This document shows positions 1 through 6,550 of a stretch of 11,074 bases of DNA, piece by piece. A model generated the notes under the pieces. It did not search any database and had not been told where the DNA came from. It saw only the letters and a list, made by a program, of their open reading frames with translations. Positions within the stretch are counted from its first letter, which is position 1, and each line of letters starts with the position of its first letter. The DNA is from Bacillota bacterium. GTDB lineage: Bacteria; Bacillota; Dethiobacteria; Dethiobacterales; Dethiobacteraceae. The translations under genes were made by a program, and so were the position numbers. Location of the stretch: NCBI GenBank assembly GCA_012800215.1, contig JAAZJT010000164.1, positions 1 to 11,074 of the forward strand. Reading direction: 5' to 3'.

Positions 1-5
1 AAGAA

Positions 6-30
6 CGGCGCCTTCAGCGCCGCTTTTTTT
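6..30 (+). terminator. Hairpin with T-tract overlapping the polX stop codon
   Basis: A 6-bp GC-only stem (CGGCGC at 6-11 with GCGCCG at 17-22) closes a 5-nt loop and is followed on the plus strand by CTTTTTTT. Read on the plus strand this is a classic intrinsic terminator, which would serve a gene arriving from left of the window. Read on the minus strand the same stem is followed only by GTTCTT, a poor U-tract, so polX termination here would be weaker. The polX TGA lies at 14-16, inside the loop. The left neighbour is out of view, so its orientation is an inference. Confidence 0.6.
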
Positions 31-1540
31 GCTGTAAAACCGCTAAAATTTCCTGCCTGGGATAAGTATTTAAAACTTCTTTTTTTTCTAACCAACCACG
101 GCGAGCCACGGATAATCCTAAAACTATGTTGGCAAGCTCTAACTGGCTATGAGCATCTGTATTAATGGTCACAGCAATCCCGGCTTCTTTTGCAAGACGA
201 GCCACCTGGTCATTAATATCAAGACGGTCAGGTGAAGAGTTAATTTCCAGAGCAGTCCCTGTGGCAGCAGCAACACGTAATACTTCCTCCAAGTCAATAT
301 CATAGGGATCGCGTCGGCCTAAAAGACGGCCGGTAGCATGGCCTATGACCTGAACGTAAGGATTTTGCATAGCACGGCAGATACGCTCCGTCAATTTTGC
401 CTGGCTTTGGCGGAAGCCGCTGTGCACAGATGCAATTACCACATCCAGCTCAGCTAATATTTCATCGGGTGCGTCCACGCTGCCATCATCAAGAATATCC
501 GCTTCAATACCGGTCAAAATACGTAAATTATATTTATCCTGCAAAGACTCTATATATTTTTTTTGCTTGGCCAAACGTTCTAAAGATAATCCTCTAGCTA
601 TTTTTAAGGAGCGTGAATGATCAGTGATTGCCAGATATTCATAACCCAGTTCAGCTGCAGTTGCCACCATTTGTTCAATGCTCGCCGTACCGTCTGACCA
701 ATTGGTGTGTACATGCAAATCCCCTTTGTAGTCGGCAGCCTCTATTACTTGCGGCAACTTTCCGGACTGCGCAGCTTCAATTTCACCCCAGTCTTCCCTT
801 AATTCAGGAATAATGGGCGCTAAATCTGCCAATTCATAAATGTCTTCTTCTTTGGCAATCTGCAGCTTAGCAAGAGACTCTGGTGAATTTAAATCATAGC
901 CTGTTTTTCTTTTAATTTTTGCCATTACTTTTTTAACATGTTCCTCAGAACCTGTTATTTGCCAAAGTAATGGCGTAAAATTCTCTTCGCTGGTGAGATA
1001 TAGTGCTATTTCTACGCCAAAACTATGTACTGCATGGCCGACTGTATTTTTCCAGGTAAGCTGGTGTAATTGCGGATAACCCGATAGGGCTTCCTTAGCC
1101 TGTTTTATATCGCTTACGGCAACTACCAGTTCCAGACCGGTAACAGTTTCTTGACACCGCCGCACTGCACCTGCCACCTGTACCTGTTGTATTCCCGGCA
1201 GTCTTTCAAGATTAGGTACAAGCTCACTACTAAATGTTAAAGCCGCTGCCAAGAGAATGTTCTTATTTATTTCCGCTGGTATTTGGCTCGTTTCTAATCT
1301 TTCCAGCAAAGCTAATTTGCCTGTAGCAATTATTTCCTTTATTTTAGCAGCCAGTGCCGGGCCAATACCTGCCACCTGCTGCAATCTATCTTCTGCAGCA
1401 ACATTTCTTATGTCCTCATCCAAAGCAGCCACTGCATGGGCTGCTTTTTTGTACGCACGAATACGGTAACGATTTTCGCCACGTAAAGCCAAAACACGTG
1501 CTGCTCTATCTAGCATTTCCGCTACATCCCTGTTTTGCAT
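14..1540 (-). CDS. polX: PolX-type protein (DNA polymerase X + PHP domains) with degenerate polymerase site
   Basis: This 508-residue protein has the PolX architecture. It starts with an N-terminal helical 8-kDa-like region and a helix-hairpin-helix (VAGIGPALAAKI, about 56-67). A palm-like region follows (about 115-215), then a C-terminal PHP domain (about 270-505). The PHP metal-binding motifs all look intact: GDLHVHT (273-279), SDG (282-284), TDH (306-308), GIEAD (344-348), SVHSG (371-375), GHATGR (400-405) and TDAH (461-464). In the palm, the family pattern GSxRR...DxD is degenerate here (GAVRR, then G135-L-E137 where D-x-D is expected). The third Asp, normally in a VxVDLR-like strand, appears as Ala179. 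The protein is shorter than bacterial PolX (about 570 aa), and I cannot find the second HhH. Family members do gap filling and 3'-5' exonuclease work in repair; I infer that this one keeps only PHP phosphoesterase/nuclease activity. The ATG has GGAGG 6 nt upstream. Position downstream of zapA-cvpA matches B. subtilis. Confidence 0.9.
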   Translation of the reverse strand: MQNRDVAEMLDRAARVLALRGENRYRIRAYKKAAHAVAALDEDIRNVAAEDRLQQVAGIGPALAAKIKEIIATGKLALLERLETSQIPAEINKNILLAAALTFSSELVPNLERLPGIQQVQVAGAVRRCQETVTGLELVVAVSDIKQAKEALSGYPQLHQLTWKNTVGHAVHSFGVEIALYLTSEENFTPLLWQITGSEEHVKKVMAKIKRKTGYDLNSPESLAKLQIAKEEDIYELADLAPIIPELREDWGEIEAAQSGKLPQVIEAADYKGDLHVHTNWSDGTASIEQMVATAAELGYEYLAITDHSRSLKIARGLSLERLAKQKKYIESLQDKYNLRILTGIEADILDDGSVDAPDEILAELDVVIASVHSGFRQSQAKLTERICRAMQNPYVQVIGHATGRLLGRRDPYDIDLEEVLRVAAATGTALEINSSPDRLDINDQVARLAKEAGIAVTINTDAHSQLELANIVLGLSVARRGWLEKKEVLNTYPRQEILAVLQQKKRR

Positions 1541-1647
1541 CCTTTTCCTCCACCACAGCTGTGTTAACTAATCTGACCATAGTCTTCCCCAATATCAGAA
1601 TAACAAAAAAGTTTACTTTAAAAAATTTTTAAGTTGTGACAGATAAC

Positions 1648-1676
1648 ATAAAAGCGGGCAAACTGTGTTTGTCCGC
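1648..1676 (-). terminator. Intrinsic terminator after cvpA
   Basis: A 10-bp stem (1654-1663 with 1667-1676, one G-U pair) closes a 3-nt loop and begins 3 nt after the cvpA stop codon. On the minus strand it is followed by TTTTATGTTAT, a moderate U-tract. It probably ends the pheST-zapA-cvpA transcript. polX would then need its own promoter in 1541-1650. That stretch is very AT-rich, but I found no convincing -35/-10 pair in it. Confidence 0.75.
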
Positions 1677-1679
1677 ATT

Positions 1680-2225
1680 TTATAACAGATCTGTTAGAAT
1701 TAAAGCCATCATTTGATCATAAATGAAAGGCAAAATTGATAATACAATACCGGCCAGGGAAGATTCTGCCAAGGCTTGTGCAAAAAAAGGCGTACCAACA
1801 AGCGTCGCAATTCCAATAATAAAAACCCCTAGGAAAATACCTTTAACAGCACCAAGAAACATACCTGTCAGACCATTAAGCAAACCTAATACAGGCAAAG
1901 AAAAGATATGATGAGCGATATTGCCTGCAAAGCGGAAGATAAAAGTAACAGCACTAAAAAGCAAAGCAAAGCCAATTAGGCGGGCAACCACATCAGCCAA
2001 ATTAATTCCCTGAGCTGCCAGCTGGGGAAGCCACTGGCTAAGAATACGGCTTAATGGTAAATAATTATTTAACCACAGAATAAATTCATTGCCGTAGTTT
2101 AGAGCCACAAAATAGGAAGCAATCACACCTGCCACATCAAATAGCTGCCTAACTAGTCCCTTTTGCCAACCTGTAAAGGCAAAAAAGATTATTACTATTA
2201 ATAATAAAAAATCTAACCAATTCAT
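1680..2225 (-). CDS. cvpA: CvpA family integral membrane protein
   Basis: A 181-residue, strongly hydrophobic protein with about four membrane spans (near 3-19, 26-43, 78-98 and 120-143). It opens with the typical CvpA start (NWLDFLLLIVI...FTGWQKGLVRQLFD), and the motif LGLLNGLTGMFLGAVKGIFLG sits around 113-133. The family is named for E. coli colicin V production protein, but in Firmicutes its role is poorly defined (envelope-related). Its ATG overlaps the zapA TGA by 4 nt (ATGA), and only a weak purine stretch (AGAAAG) lies in front, so translation is probably coupled to zapA. The in-frame stop in zapA could therefore reduce its expression, unless ribosomes start independently here. The zapA-cvpA-polX order is the same as B. 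subtilis zapA-yshB-polX. Confidence 0.88.
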   Translation of the reverse strand: MNWLDFLLLIVIIFFAFTGWQKGLVRQLFDVAGVIASYFVALNYGNEFILWLNNYLPLSRILSQWLPQLAAQGINLADVVARLIGFALLFSAVTFIFRFAGNIAHHIFSLPVLGLLNGLTGMFLGAVKGIFLGVFIIGIATLVGTPFFAQALAESSLAGIVLSILPFIYDQMMALILTDLL

Positions 2226-2488
2226 TTTACATTCTTTCTATACAGTTGGTTTTGTAATTCACGTAGTTCACGGCGAGTACGAAAAAGTTCATCAGCCAAA
2301 TTAACAGCAGTTAAAACAGCGATCTTATGTGATCCGAGACGGCTGTTAGCTTGCCCAATTTGCTCCATCTTTTCATCTACATATTTTGCCAGACGTTACA
2401 TATACTCAGGCGATGAAGTGCTGCACATTTTATAATTTTCTCCATAAATTGTAACGCTGACACGGTTTTTATTATCGACTCGGGACAC
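2222..2488 (-). pseudogene. zapA: Cell division protein ZapA, interrupted by an in-frame TAA
   Basis: Translating this frame gives a complete 88-codon ZapA-like protein. It begins SRVDNKNRVSVTIYGENYKM and reaches SPEYM, then meets TAA at 2396-2398 (codon 31). It continues RLAKYVDEKMEQIGQANSRL, then LTAVNLADELFRTRRELREL, to a normal TGA. ZapA binds FtsZ and promotes bundling of the division ring; the part after the stop is the coiled-coil dimerisation helix. The GTG start has GGGGAGG 7 nt upstream. No other stop or frameshift is present, and the TAA sits where many ZapA proteins have Gln or Lys, so one C-to-T change from CAA would explain it. It could be a fresh nonsense mutation, a consensus error or readthrough. 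An internal ATG (codon 41) has no good Shine-Dalgarno. The gene lies between pheT (78-nt gap) and cvpA (4-nt overlap). Confidence 0.85.
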
Positions 2489-2566
2489 GTGGCTACCTCC
2501 CCATAATTGTTCCCTATATTATTCTTCCTGCCTTAACAATATTCCTTCTCCATGCTAAGCAAGCTC

Positions 2567-4975
2567 TTAGCCGCGTAGTCCTGCTCCCAGATGAGTTGCT
2601 AAAGCTGCTTCTATCTGCTGATGCATCTCTGTTACTGTTTCGTCACTAAGCGTACGGGAAGGATCACGATAAGTTACTGCAAAAGCTAGGCTGCGGCTCC
2701 CCTGTGGAATCTGTGGACCGCGATACTGGTCAAAAAGAGTAACGTCTTCTACCAGTGGTCCACCAACTTCCCGGATTAGTTTCATCACATCTGCTGCAGA
2801 AATTGTATCTGGAACTACAACTGCCATATCACGTAATACTGCAGGATAGCGTGGCAATGGAGTATAAGACGTAACTAGCTGCGTTTTGGCTAAAAGATTC
2901 TCCACATTTAATTCTGCAGCAAATACTGATTGCTGCAAATCATAATTATCTAGGACTTCCGGATGAATTCTCCCCACCCAACCTAAAGAAACATCTCCTA
3001 CCCATACTTCCGCAGTCTGGCCGGGTTGACACCAGGGCAGCTCGGTATTTTGAAAACTAAACCCTTTAATTCCTAAGCGTGTCAGTAATGTCTCCACAAT
3101 ACCTTTAACTGTAAAGAAATCAATTTCTACAGCTTTTTGCTGCCAATGTTCTGTTGGCAAAGAGCCCATCATGGCTATCCCTAAGGTTGTACGTTCTTCG
3201 GGGAGTGCGGCTAGTGGCTCAGCAGCAGGCAAAAATACTGTACCCAACTCAAACAGTCTTATATTATGCTGATTACGATTCTGGTTATAAACTAGTGCCG
3301 CTAACAGACCACCTGTCAGCATGGTTCGCATTACGCTTTGTTCTACCGATAAAGGATTGGCTAAACTTAGCGCATGACGCAGGAAATGACCCTGCGGGAT
3401 TCTCAGCAGTTCAAATTGTTGAGGGCTGATAAATGAGTAACATACAGCTTCCGCTAAACCACAGGACACTAGCAGCTGCCTAATTTTAGAGAGAGTACGC
3501 TGCCTTTCTGTTAATCTGCCTTGTGTGAGTTGGCCGCTTAAAAAAGTAGTTGGGATTTTATCATAACCATAAATACGAGCTACTTCTTCGATTAAATCCA
3601 CTTCTTCTTGAAGATCAGAGCGCGATGTAGGTACAGTCACATGCAGCTGAGTCCCTTCAGTCACGCCAAAACCTTGGCGCTTAAAAATATTTGCCATTTC
3701 CCGTTGTGAGATCTCCAAACCTATCAGTTTCCTGGCACGTTCGGGGCGCAGGCGGATCTGACGCGGGTAAACAGGTGATACATATTCATCAAGCAGTTCC
3801 CCATCTACTTTACCGGCTTCCAATAGTTCAATCAGCCGCGCTGCCCGCCGCAGTGCCTCCGCGCAACCATTAACGTCAACACCTTTTTCAAAACGTTGCT
3901 GCGCCTCAGAATATAAGCCAAAGGCTCGTCCGGTACGCCGGATGCTCGCTGCATTAAAATGAGCCGATTCCAACAATACTGCTTTAGTTTCAGAGCTTAC
4001 TTCAGTAGCCAGTCCCCCCATCACACCGGCCAAACCAATTGCTTTTTCCGCATCGGCAATTACCAGCATTTCCTCTGACAAAGTACGTTCCTGATTATCT
4101 AATGTCACTAGTACTTCATTGGGATAAGCTTTGCGAACCATTATTGTCTGCTCACTTAATGTATGATAGTCATATGCATGCAGCGGCTGACCCCATTCCC
4201 ACATTACATAGTTAGTAATATCTACAATATTACTGATGGGACGTATCCCCGCCTGCAGCAGGCGCACTTGCAGCCAAAGAGGAGACAGCGCAATCTGCAC
4301 ATCTTTAATTACAAGAGCTGTAAAACGGGCACATAGTTCTTGTGCTCGAACCTCAACCTGCGGCTGCGGCAATTCATTTTCTGTAAAATTGAGTGTATTG
4401 TCAGGCATTTGCACTTTTTGTCCCGTCAACGCTGCCACTTCAGCTGCCACGCCGATAAGCCCCAGACAATCGGCTCTGTTAGGCGTCAGATCCAGTACAA
4501 GAATGGGGTCATCAAGTCGCAGTGCAGCCGCTAGGGGTACTCCGAGCGGAGTGCCTCGGTCTAACACTAAAACACCATTAACTCCGGGATTAAGAGGCAA
4601 ACCCAGTTCTTCTGCCGAACAAAGCATGCCATTTGACTCAATTCCACGCAGTTTTGTGCGCTTAATCGTTACATTATTGGGAAGTGTAGCACCAGGCTTA
4701 GCCAAAGGCACTTTATCGCCTTTAGCAAAATTATTAATTCCTGCCACAACTGTCCTGACTTCTTTTCCGTCATTAACTCTTACCACATATAAATTGTCAG
4801 CCTCAGGGTGCTTCACCAGAGAAACAACTTCTGCCACTACCACATCAGTAAAGTTAGTTTCAAGAGTTTTTATCTCTTCTACTTCAATCCCGGCCTGCGT
4901 TAGCATCTCAGCCAGTTGGTAAGCAGATATATCAAGATCAATAAAGTCTTTAAGCCATGTGTATGGAACACGCAT
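2567..4975 (-). CDS. pheT: Phenylalanine--tRNA ligase beta subunit
   Basis: PheT pairs with PheS in the alpha2-beta2 enzyme that charges tRNA-Phe in the cytoplasm. The protein has 802 residues from the chosen start, the usual bacterial length. In order it shows: the N-terminal MRVPYTWLKDFIDL; an EMAP-II-like tRNA-binding OB domain (about 40-150, with GMLCSAEELG at 116-125); LDLTPNRADCLG (161-172); the B3/4 editing domain, including ISNIVDITNYVMWEWGQPLH (247-266) and GLAGVMGG (314-321); the B5 domain ending in DLIEEVARIYGYDKIP (460-475); the catalytic-like core; and a C-terminal FDX-ACB anticodon-binding domain (about 705-802). The frame stays open 19 codons further upstream, overlapping pheS. 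I choose the ATG at 4975 because it has GAGGAGG 8 nt upstream and gives the conserved N-terminus. It starts 25 nt after the pheS stop, in one operon under the T-box. Confidence 0.97.
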   Translation of the reverse strand: MRVPYTWLKDFIDLDISAYQLAEMLTQAGIEVEEIKTLETNFTDVVVAEVVSLVKHPEADNLYVVRVNDGKEVRTVVAGINNFAKGDKVPLAKPGATLPNNVTIKRTKLRGIESNGMLCSAEELGLPLNPGVNGVLVLDRGTPLGVPLAAALRLDDPILVLDLTPNRADCLGLIGVAAEVAALTGQKVQMPDNTLNFTENELPQPQVEVRAQELCARFTALVIKDVQIALSPLWLQVRLLQAGIRPISNIVDITNYVMWEWGQPLHAYDYHTLSEQTIMVRKAYPNEVLVTLDNQERTLSEEMLVIADAEKAIGLAGVMGGLATEVSSETKAVLLESAHFNAASIRRTGRAFGLYSEAQQRFEKGVDVNGCAEALRRAARLIELLEAGKVDGELLDEYVSPVYPRQIRLRPERARKLIGLEISQREMANIFKRQGFGVTEGTQLHVTVPTSRSDLQEEVDLIEEVARIYGYDKIPTTFLSGQLTQGRLTERQRTLSKIRQLLVSCGLAEAVCYSFISPQQFELLRIPQGHFLRHALSLANPLSVEQSVMRTMLTGGLLAALVYNQNRNQHNIRLFELGTVFLPAAEPLAALPEERTTLGIAMMGSLPTEHWQQKAVEIDFFTVKGIVETLLTRLGIKGFSFQNTELPWCQPGQTAEVWVGDVSLGWVGRIHPEVLDNYDLQQSVFAAELNVENLLAKTQLVTSYTPLPRYPAVLRDMAVVVPDTISAADVMKLIREVGGPLVEDVTLFDQYRGPQIPQGSRSLAFAVTYRDPSRTLSDETVTEMHQQIEAALATHLGAGLRG

Positions 4976-5000
4976 TTCGAAAACCTCCTCTATCCTGCAG

Positions 5001-6026
5001 TTACCGGAACTGCCGCAGCATTCTGATATCATTTAGGAAGAATAAACGTAAATCATCAACGCCATATTTCAGCATGGCAATTCTCTCTACCCCCATACCA
5101 AAAGCATAGCCGGTATACACTTCCGGATCATATCCAGACATTTCCAGCACATGGGGGTGAACCATTCCCGAACCCAGAATTTCAATCCAGCCGGTATCCT
5201 TGCATACCCTGCACCCTTTTCCGTGGCACATCATACAAGAAATATCCACTTCTGCGCTGGGTTCAGTAAACGGGAAAAAGCTTGGACGCAGACGTACTTG
5301 TTGGTGGCTGCCAAACATTTGTTGTGCAAATAACAGCAAAGTGCCTTTTAAATCTGCTAGGGAGACATTATGGTCAATCACCAACCCTTCCACCTGATGA
5401 AACATAGGTGAATGGGTAGCATCATCATCCCGACGGTACACTTTACCGGGAGCAATAATTCTTACCGGTACTTGTGGTGCTACTTTTTCCATAGTATGTA
5501 CTTGTACAGGAGAGGTGTGGGTACGCAGCAGCATTTCAGGGTTAAAATAAAAAGAATCCTGCATATCCCTGGCCGGGTGGTCTTTTGGTATATTTAAAGC
5601 TTCAAAGTTATAGTAATCTGTTTCCACTTCCGGACCATCTACAATAGAAAAACCCAAACCTAAAAAAATATCGGCTATTTCATCCATTACCATAGTTAAG
5701 GGGTGGAAATGCCCCAACTCCTGTGGGCGGCCTGGTAGCGTAATATCAACTTTTTCTGCCTCTATGCGTTTTTCTTGTTCTTCTTTGCGCAGTTGGAGTT
5801 CACGTTCGGCAAACAGCGCCGCAAGCTCATCACGGATCTTATTAGCCAAACTGCCAATCAGAGGCCTTTCTTCCGGAGATAATTGCCCCATTCCTCGTAA
5901 GACGGCAGTTATTTTACCTTTTTTGCCCAAATAAGTAACCTGTATTTTTTTTAAATCTTCCTGCGATTGTGCCATACTTATATCAGTACGTGCACTGGCA
6001 GCAATGCCATTAAGTTTTTCCTGCAT
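5001..6026 (-). CDS. pheS: Phenylalanine--tRNA ligase alpha subunit
   Basis: PheS is the catalytic subunit of phenylalanyl-tRNA synthetase, a class II synthetase. The 341-residue protein has an N-terminal coiled-coil arm (about 1-95) that contacts tRNA. The catalytic domain follows: the motif 1 region LTMVMDEIADIFLGLGF (110-126); HPARDMQDSFYF (150-161); LLRTHTSPVQ (166-175); motif 2 with GKVYRRDDDATHSPMFHQVEG (194-214); the phenylalanine-pocket FPFTEPS (251-257); and motif 3 GMGVERIAMLKYGVDDLR (310-327). Four cysteines (264, 267, 272, 275) form the CxxC-type insert common in Firmicute PheS. The ATG has a GGAGGAG ribosome binding site about 9-11 nt upstream. Expression is controlled by the T-box just upstream, so it should rise when uncharged tRNA-Phe accumulates. 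Confidence 0.97.
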   Translation of the reverse strand: MQEKLNGIAASARTDISMAQSQEDLKKIQVTYLGKKGKITAVLRGMGQLSPEERPLIGSLANKIRDELAALFAERELQLRKEEQEKRIEAEKVDITLPGRPQELGHFHPLTMVMDEIADIFLGLGFSIVDGPEVETDYYNFEALNIPKDHPARDMQDSFYFNPEMLLRTHTSPVQVHTMEKVAPQVPVRIIAPGKVYRRDDDATHSPMFHQVEGLVIDHNVSLADLKGTLLLFAQQMFGSHQQVRLRPSFFPFTEPSAEVDISCMMCHGKGCRVCKDTGWIEILGSGMVHPHVLEMSGYDPEVYTGYAFGMGVERIAMLKYGVDDLRLFFLNDIRMLRQFR

Positions 6027-6091
6027 AAATTATCACTCCTCCTCAACAGGTTGCAAAATTACTTTAATTTGTTTACTTTGACAGTCAATAT

Positions 6092-6119
6092 AAAAAATCG
6101 TCCCTCTCGTAAGGGACGA
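6092..6119 (-). terminator. Regulated terminator of the pheST T-box
   Basis: A perfect 8-bp stem (TCGTCCCT at 6098-6105 with AGGGACGA at 6112-6119 on the plus strand) has a 6-nt loop and is followed on the minus strand by TTTTTTATAT. It lies directly after the T-box sequence. Its 5' arm can pair instead with the GGG of the T-box, as usual for the antiterminator switch. Confidence 0.93.
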
Positions 6120-6324
6120 AAGAAAACTTCCGCGGTACCACCCAAATTAGCAGCGAATACTCACTCTAACCCTATAACGGGAGAACCCGTTCCGAATCTA
6201 CACAGGCAACCCTTCAATCCGGCGACTCCGGGAAGAACTTCGGCCAACACTGCACAGGACGTTCTCAATCAAGGCGTCCTTCCCTGTACGTGCAGAAATT
6301 GGCGTACTCGTCCCCTCATAGCCT
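6092..6324 (-). promoter_or_regulatory. T-box riboswitch leader of pheST (tRNA-Phe responsive)
   Basis: This is a complete T-box leader. Stem I starts at GGC (6321-6323) and carries the ATGA...GGA kink-turn pair and the AGTA/GAA loop-E pair. The long distal arm has CTGCAC closing with GTGCAG. The likely specifier is TTC (Phe) at 6235-6237, just after the GAA of the loop; the next triplet is also TTC. Stem III is AACGGG/CCCGTT (6176-6181 with 6186-6191). The conserved T-box GGGTGGTACCGCGG is at 6130-6143. Its bulge TGGT fits an ACCA acceptor end, as expected for a tRNA with discriminator A. Uncharged tRNA-Phe should stabilise the antiterminator and allow pheS-pheT transcription. The specifier assignment rests on manual folding plus the identity of the downstream genes. 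Confidence 0.95.
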
Positions 6325-6423
6325 TTAACATATACGTGCTGTAATTAATTTTTTGTAAAGTAAATACGCAGCTACTGAACCAGTCCTCTCAAATACAAAC
6401 CAGAAAAAATCAGCATTGATCAT
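6325..6423 (-). CDS. Small YqzL-like protein / Phe-rich leader ORF
   Basis: A 32-codon ORF (MINADFFWFVFERTGSVAAY, then LLYKKLITARIC) lies between the pheST promoter and the T-box. The pattern FFW..FE.TGS..AYLLYK resembles the very short YqzL family of Firmicutes, whose function is unknown as far as I recall. The match is from memory. The ATG has AAGGAG 9-10 nt upstream, so it is probably translated. Four of residues 6-11 are Phe, which invites comparison with the Phe-rich PheM leader peptide of E. coli pheST. The stop codon lies one nucleotide before stem I of the T-box, so a terminating ribosome would cover the base of the riboswitch. It would be transcribed from the promoter at 6462-6490 whether or not the T-box terminates. 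Whether it acts as a protein, as a leader peptide, or both is open. Confidence 0.7.
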   Translation of the reverse strand: MINADFFWFVFERTGSVAAYLLYKKLITARIC

Positions 6424-6461
6424 GCGTGACCACTCCTTATACCTGGAATGGGGTTGTTCTT

Positions 6462-6490
6462 ATTATAACATATAGCTTTTAACGAAACAA
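6462..6490 (-). promoter_or_regulatory. Sigma-A-type promoter of the pheST unit
   Basis: On the minus strand, TTGTTT (6485-6490) and a perfect TATAAT (6462-6467) are separated by 17 nt. Transcription would start near 6455, giving a leader with the small YqzL-like ORF followed by the T-box. No other good promoter is visible between here and pheS. Confidence 0.8.
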
Positions 6491-6520
6491 GAAAGACAGA
6501 AAAGATTGTGCAATCCACTG

Positions 6521-6550
6521 CAGAGAAAAGCGTTTTTCATGCGCGACGCT
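6521..6550 (-). terminator. Possible weak terminator after spoIIP
   Basis: A 5-bp stem (AGCGT with ACGCT, arms at 6546-6550 and 6529-6533) overlaps the spoIIP stop codon, has a long loop (12 nt), and is followed on the minus strand by TTTCTCT. It is in the right place to end the DUF1614-spoIIP transcript, but the stem is short and the U-tract is interrupted. Confidence 0.35.

Noticed and set aside
4236..4922. A 228-codon plus-strand frame inside pheT
   Set aside because: It is antisense to conserved pheT domains, has a biased Ser/Arg/Thr composition typical of a shadow frame, and lacks a ribosome binding site.
4976..5032. A 19-codon N-terminal extension of pheT overlapping pheS
   Set aside because: The ATG at 4975 has the strong ribosome binding site and the conserved PheT N-terminus; the extension is Cys/Ser-rich and overlaps the conserved end of pheS.
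5250..5280. Possible zinc-finger insert in pheS (four cysteines)
   Set aside because: The CxxC...CxxC insert is a usual feature of Firmicute PheS proteins, so it is not novel.
6069..6091. TTGACT on the minus strand after the T-box terminator as a second pheS promoter
   Set aside because: No acceptable -10 box lies 16-19 nt downstream of it; the main promoter at 6462-6490 is much better.
5967..6344. A 125-codon plus-strand frame across the T-box
   Set aside because: It runs antisense to the structured T-box leader and the pheS start, and its product resembles no protein.
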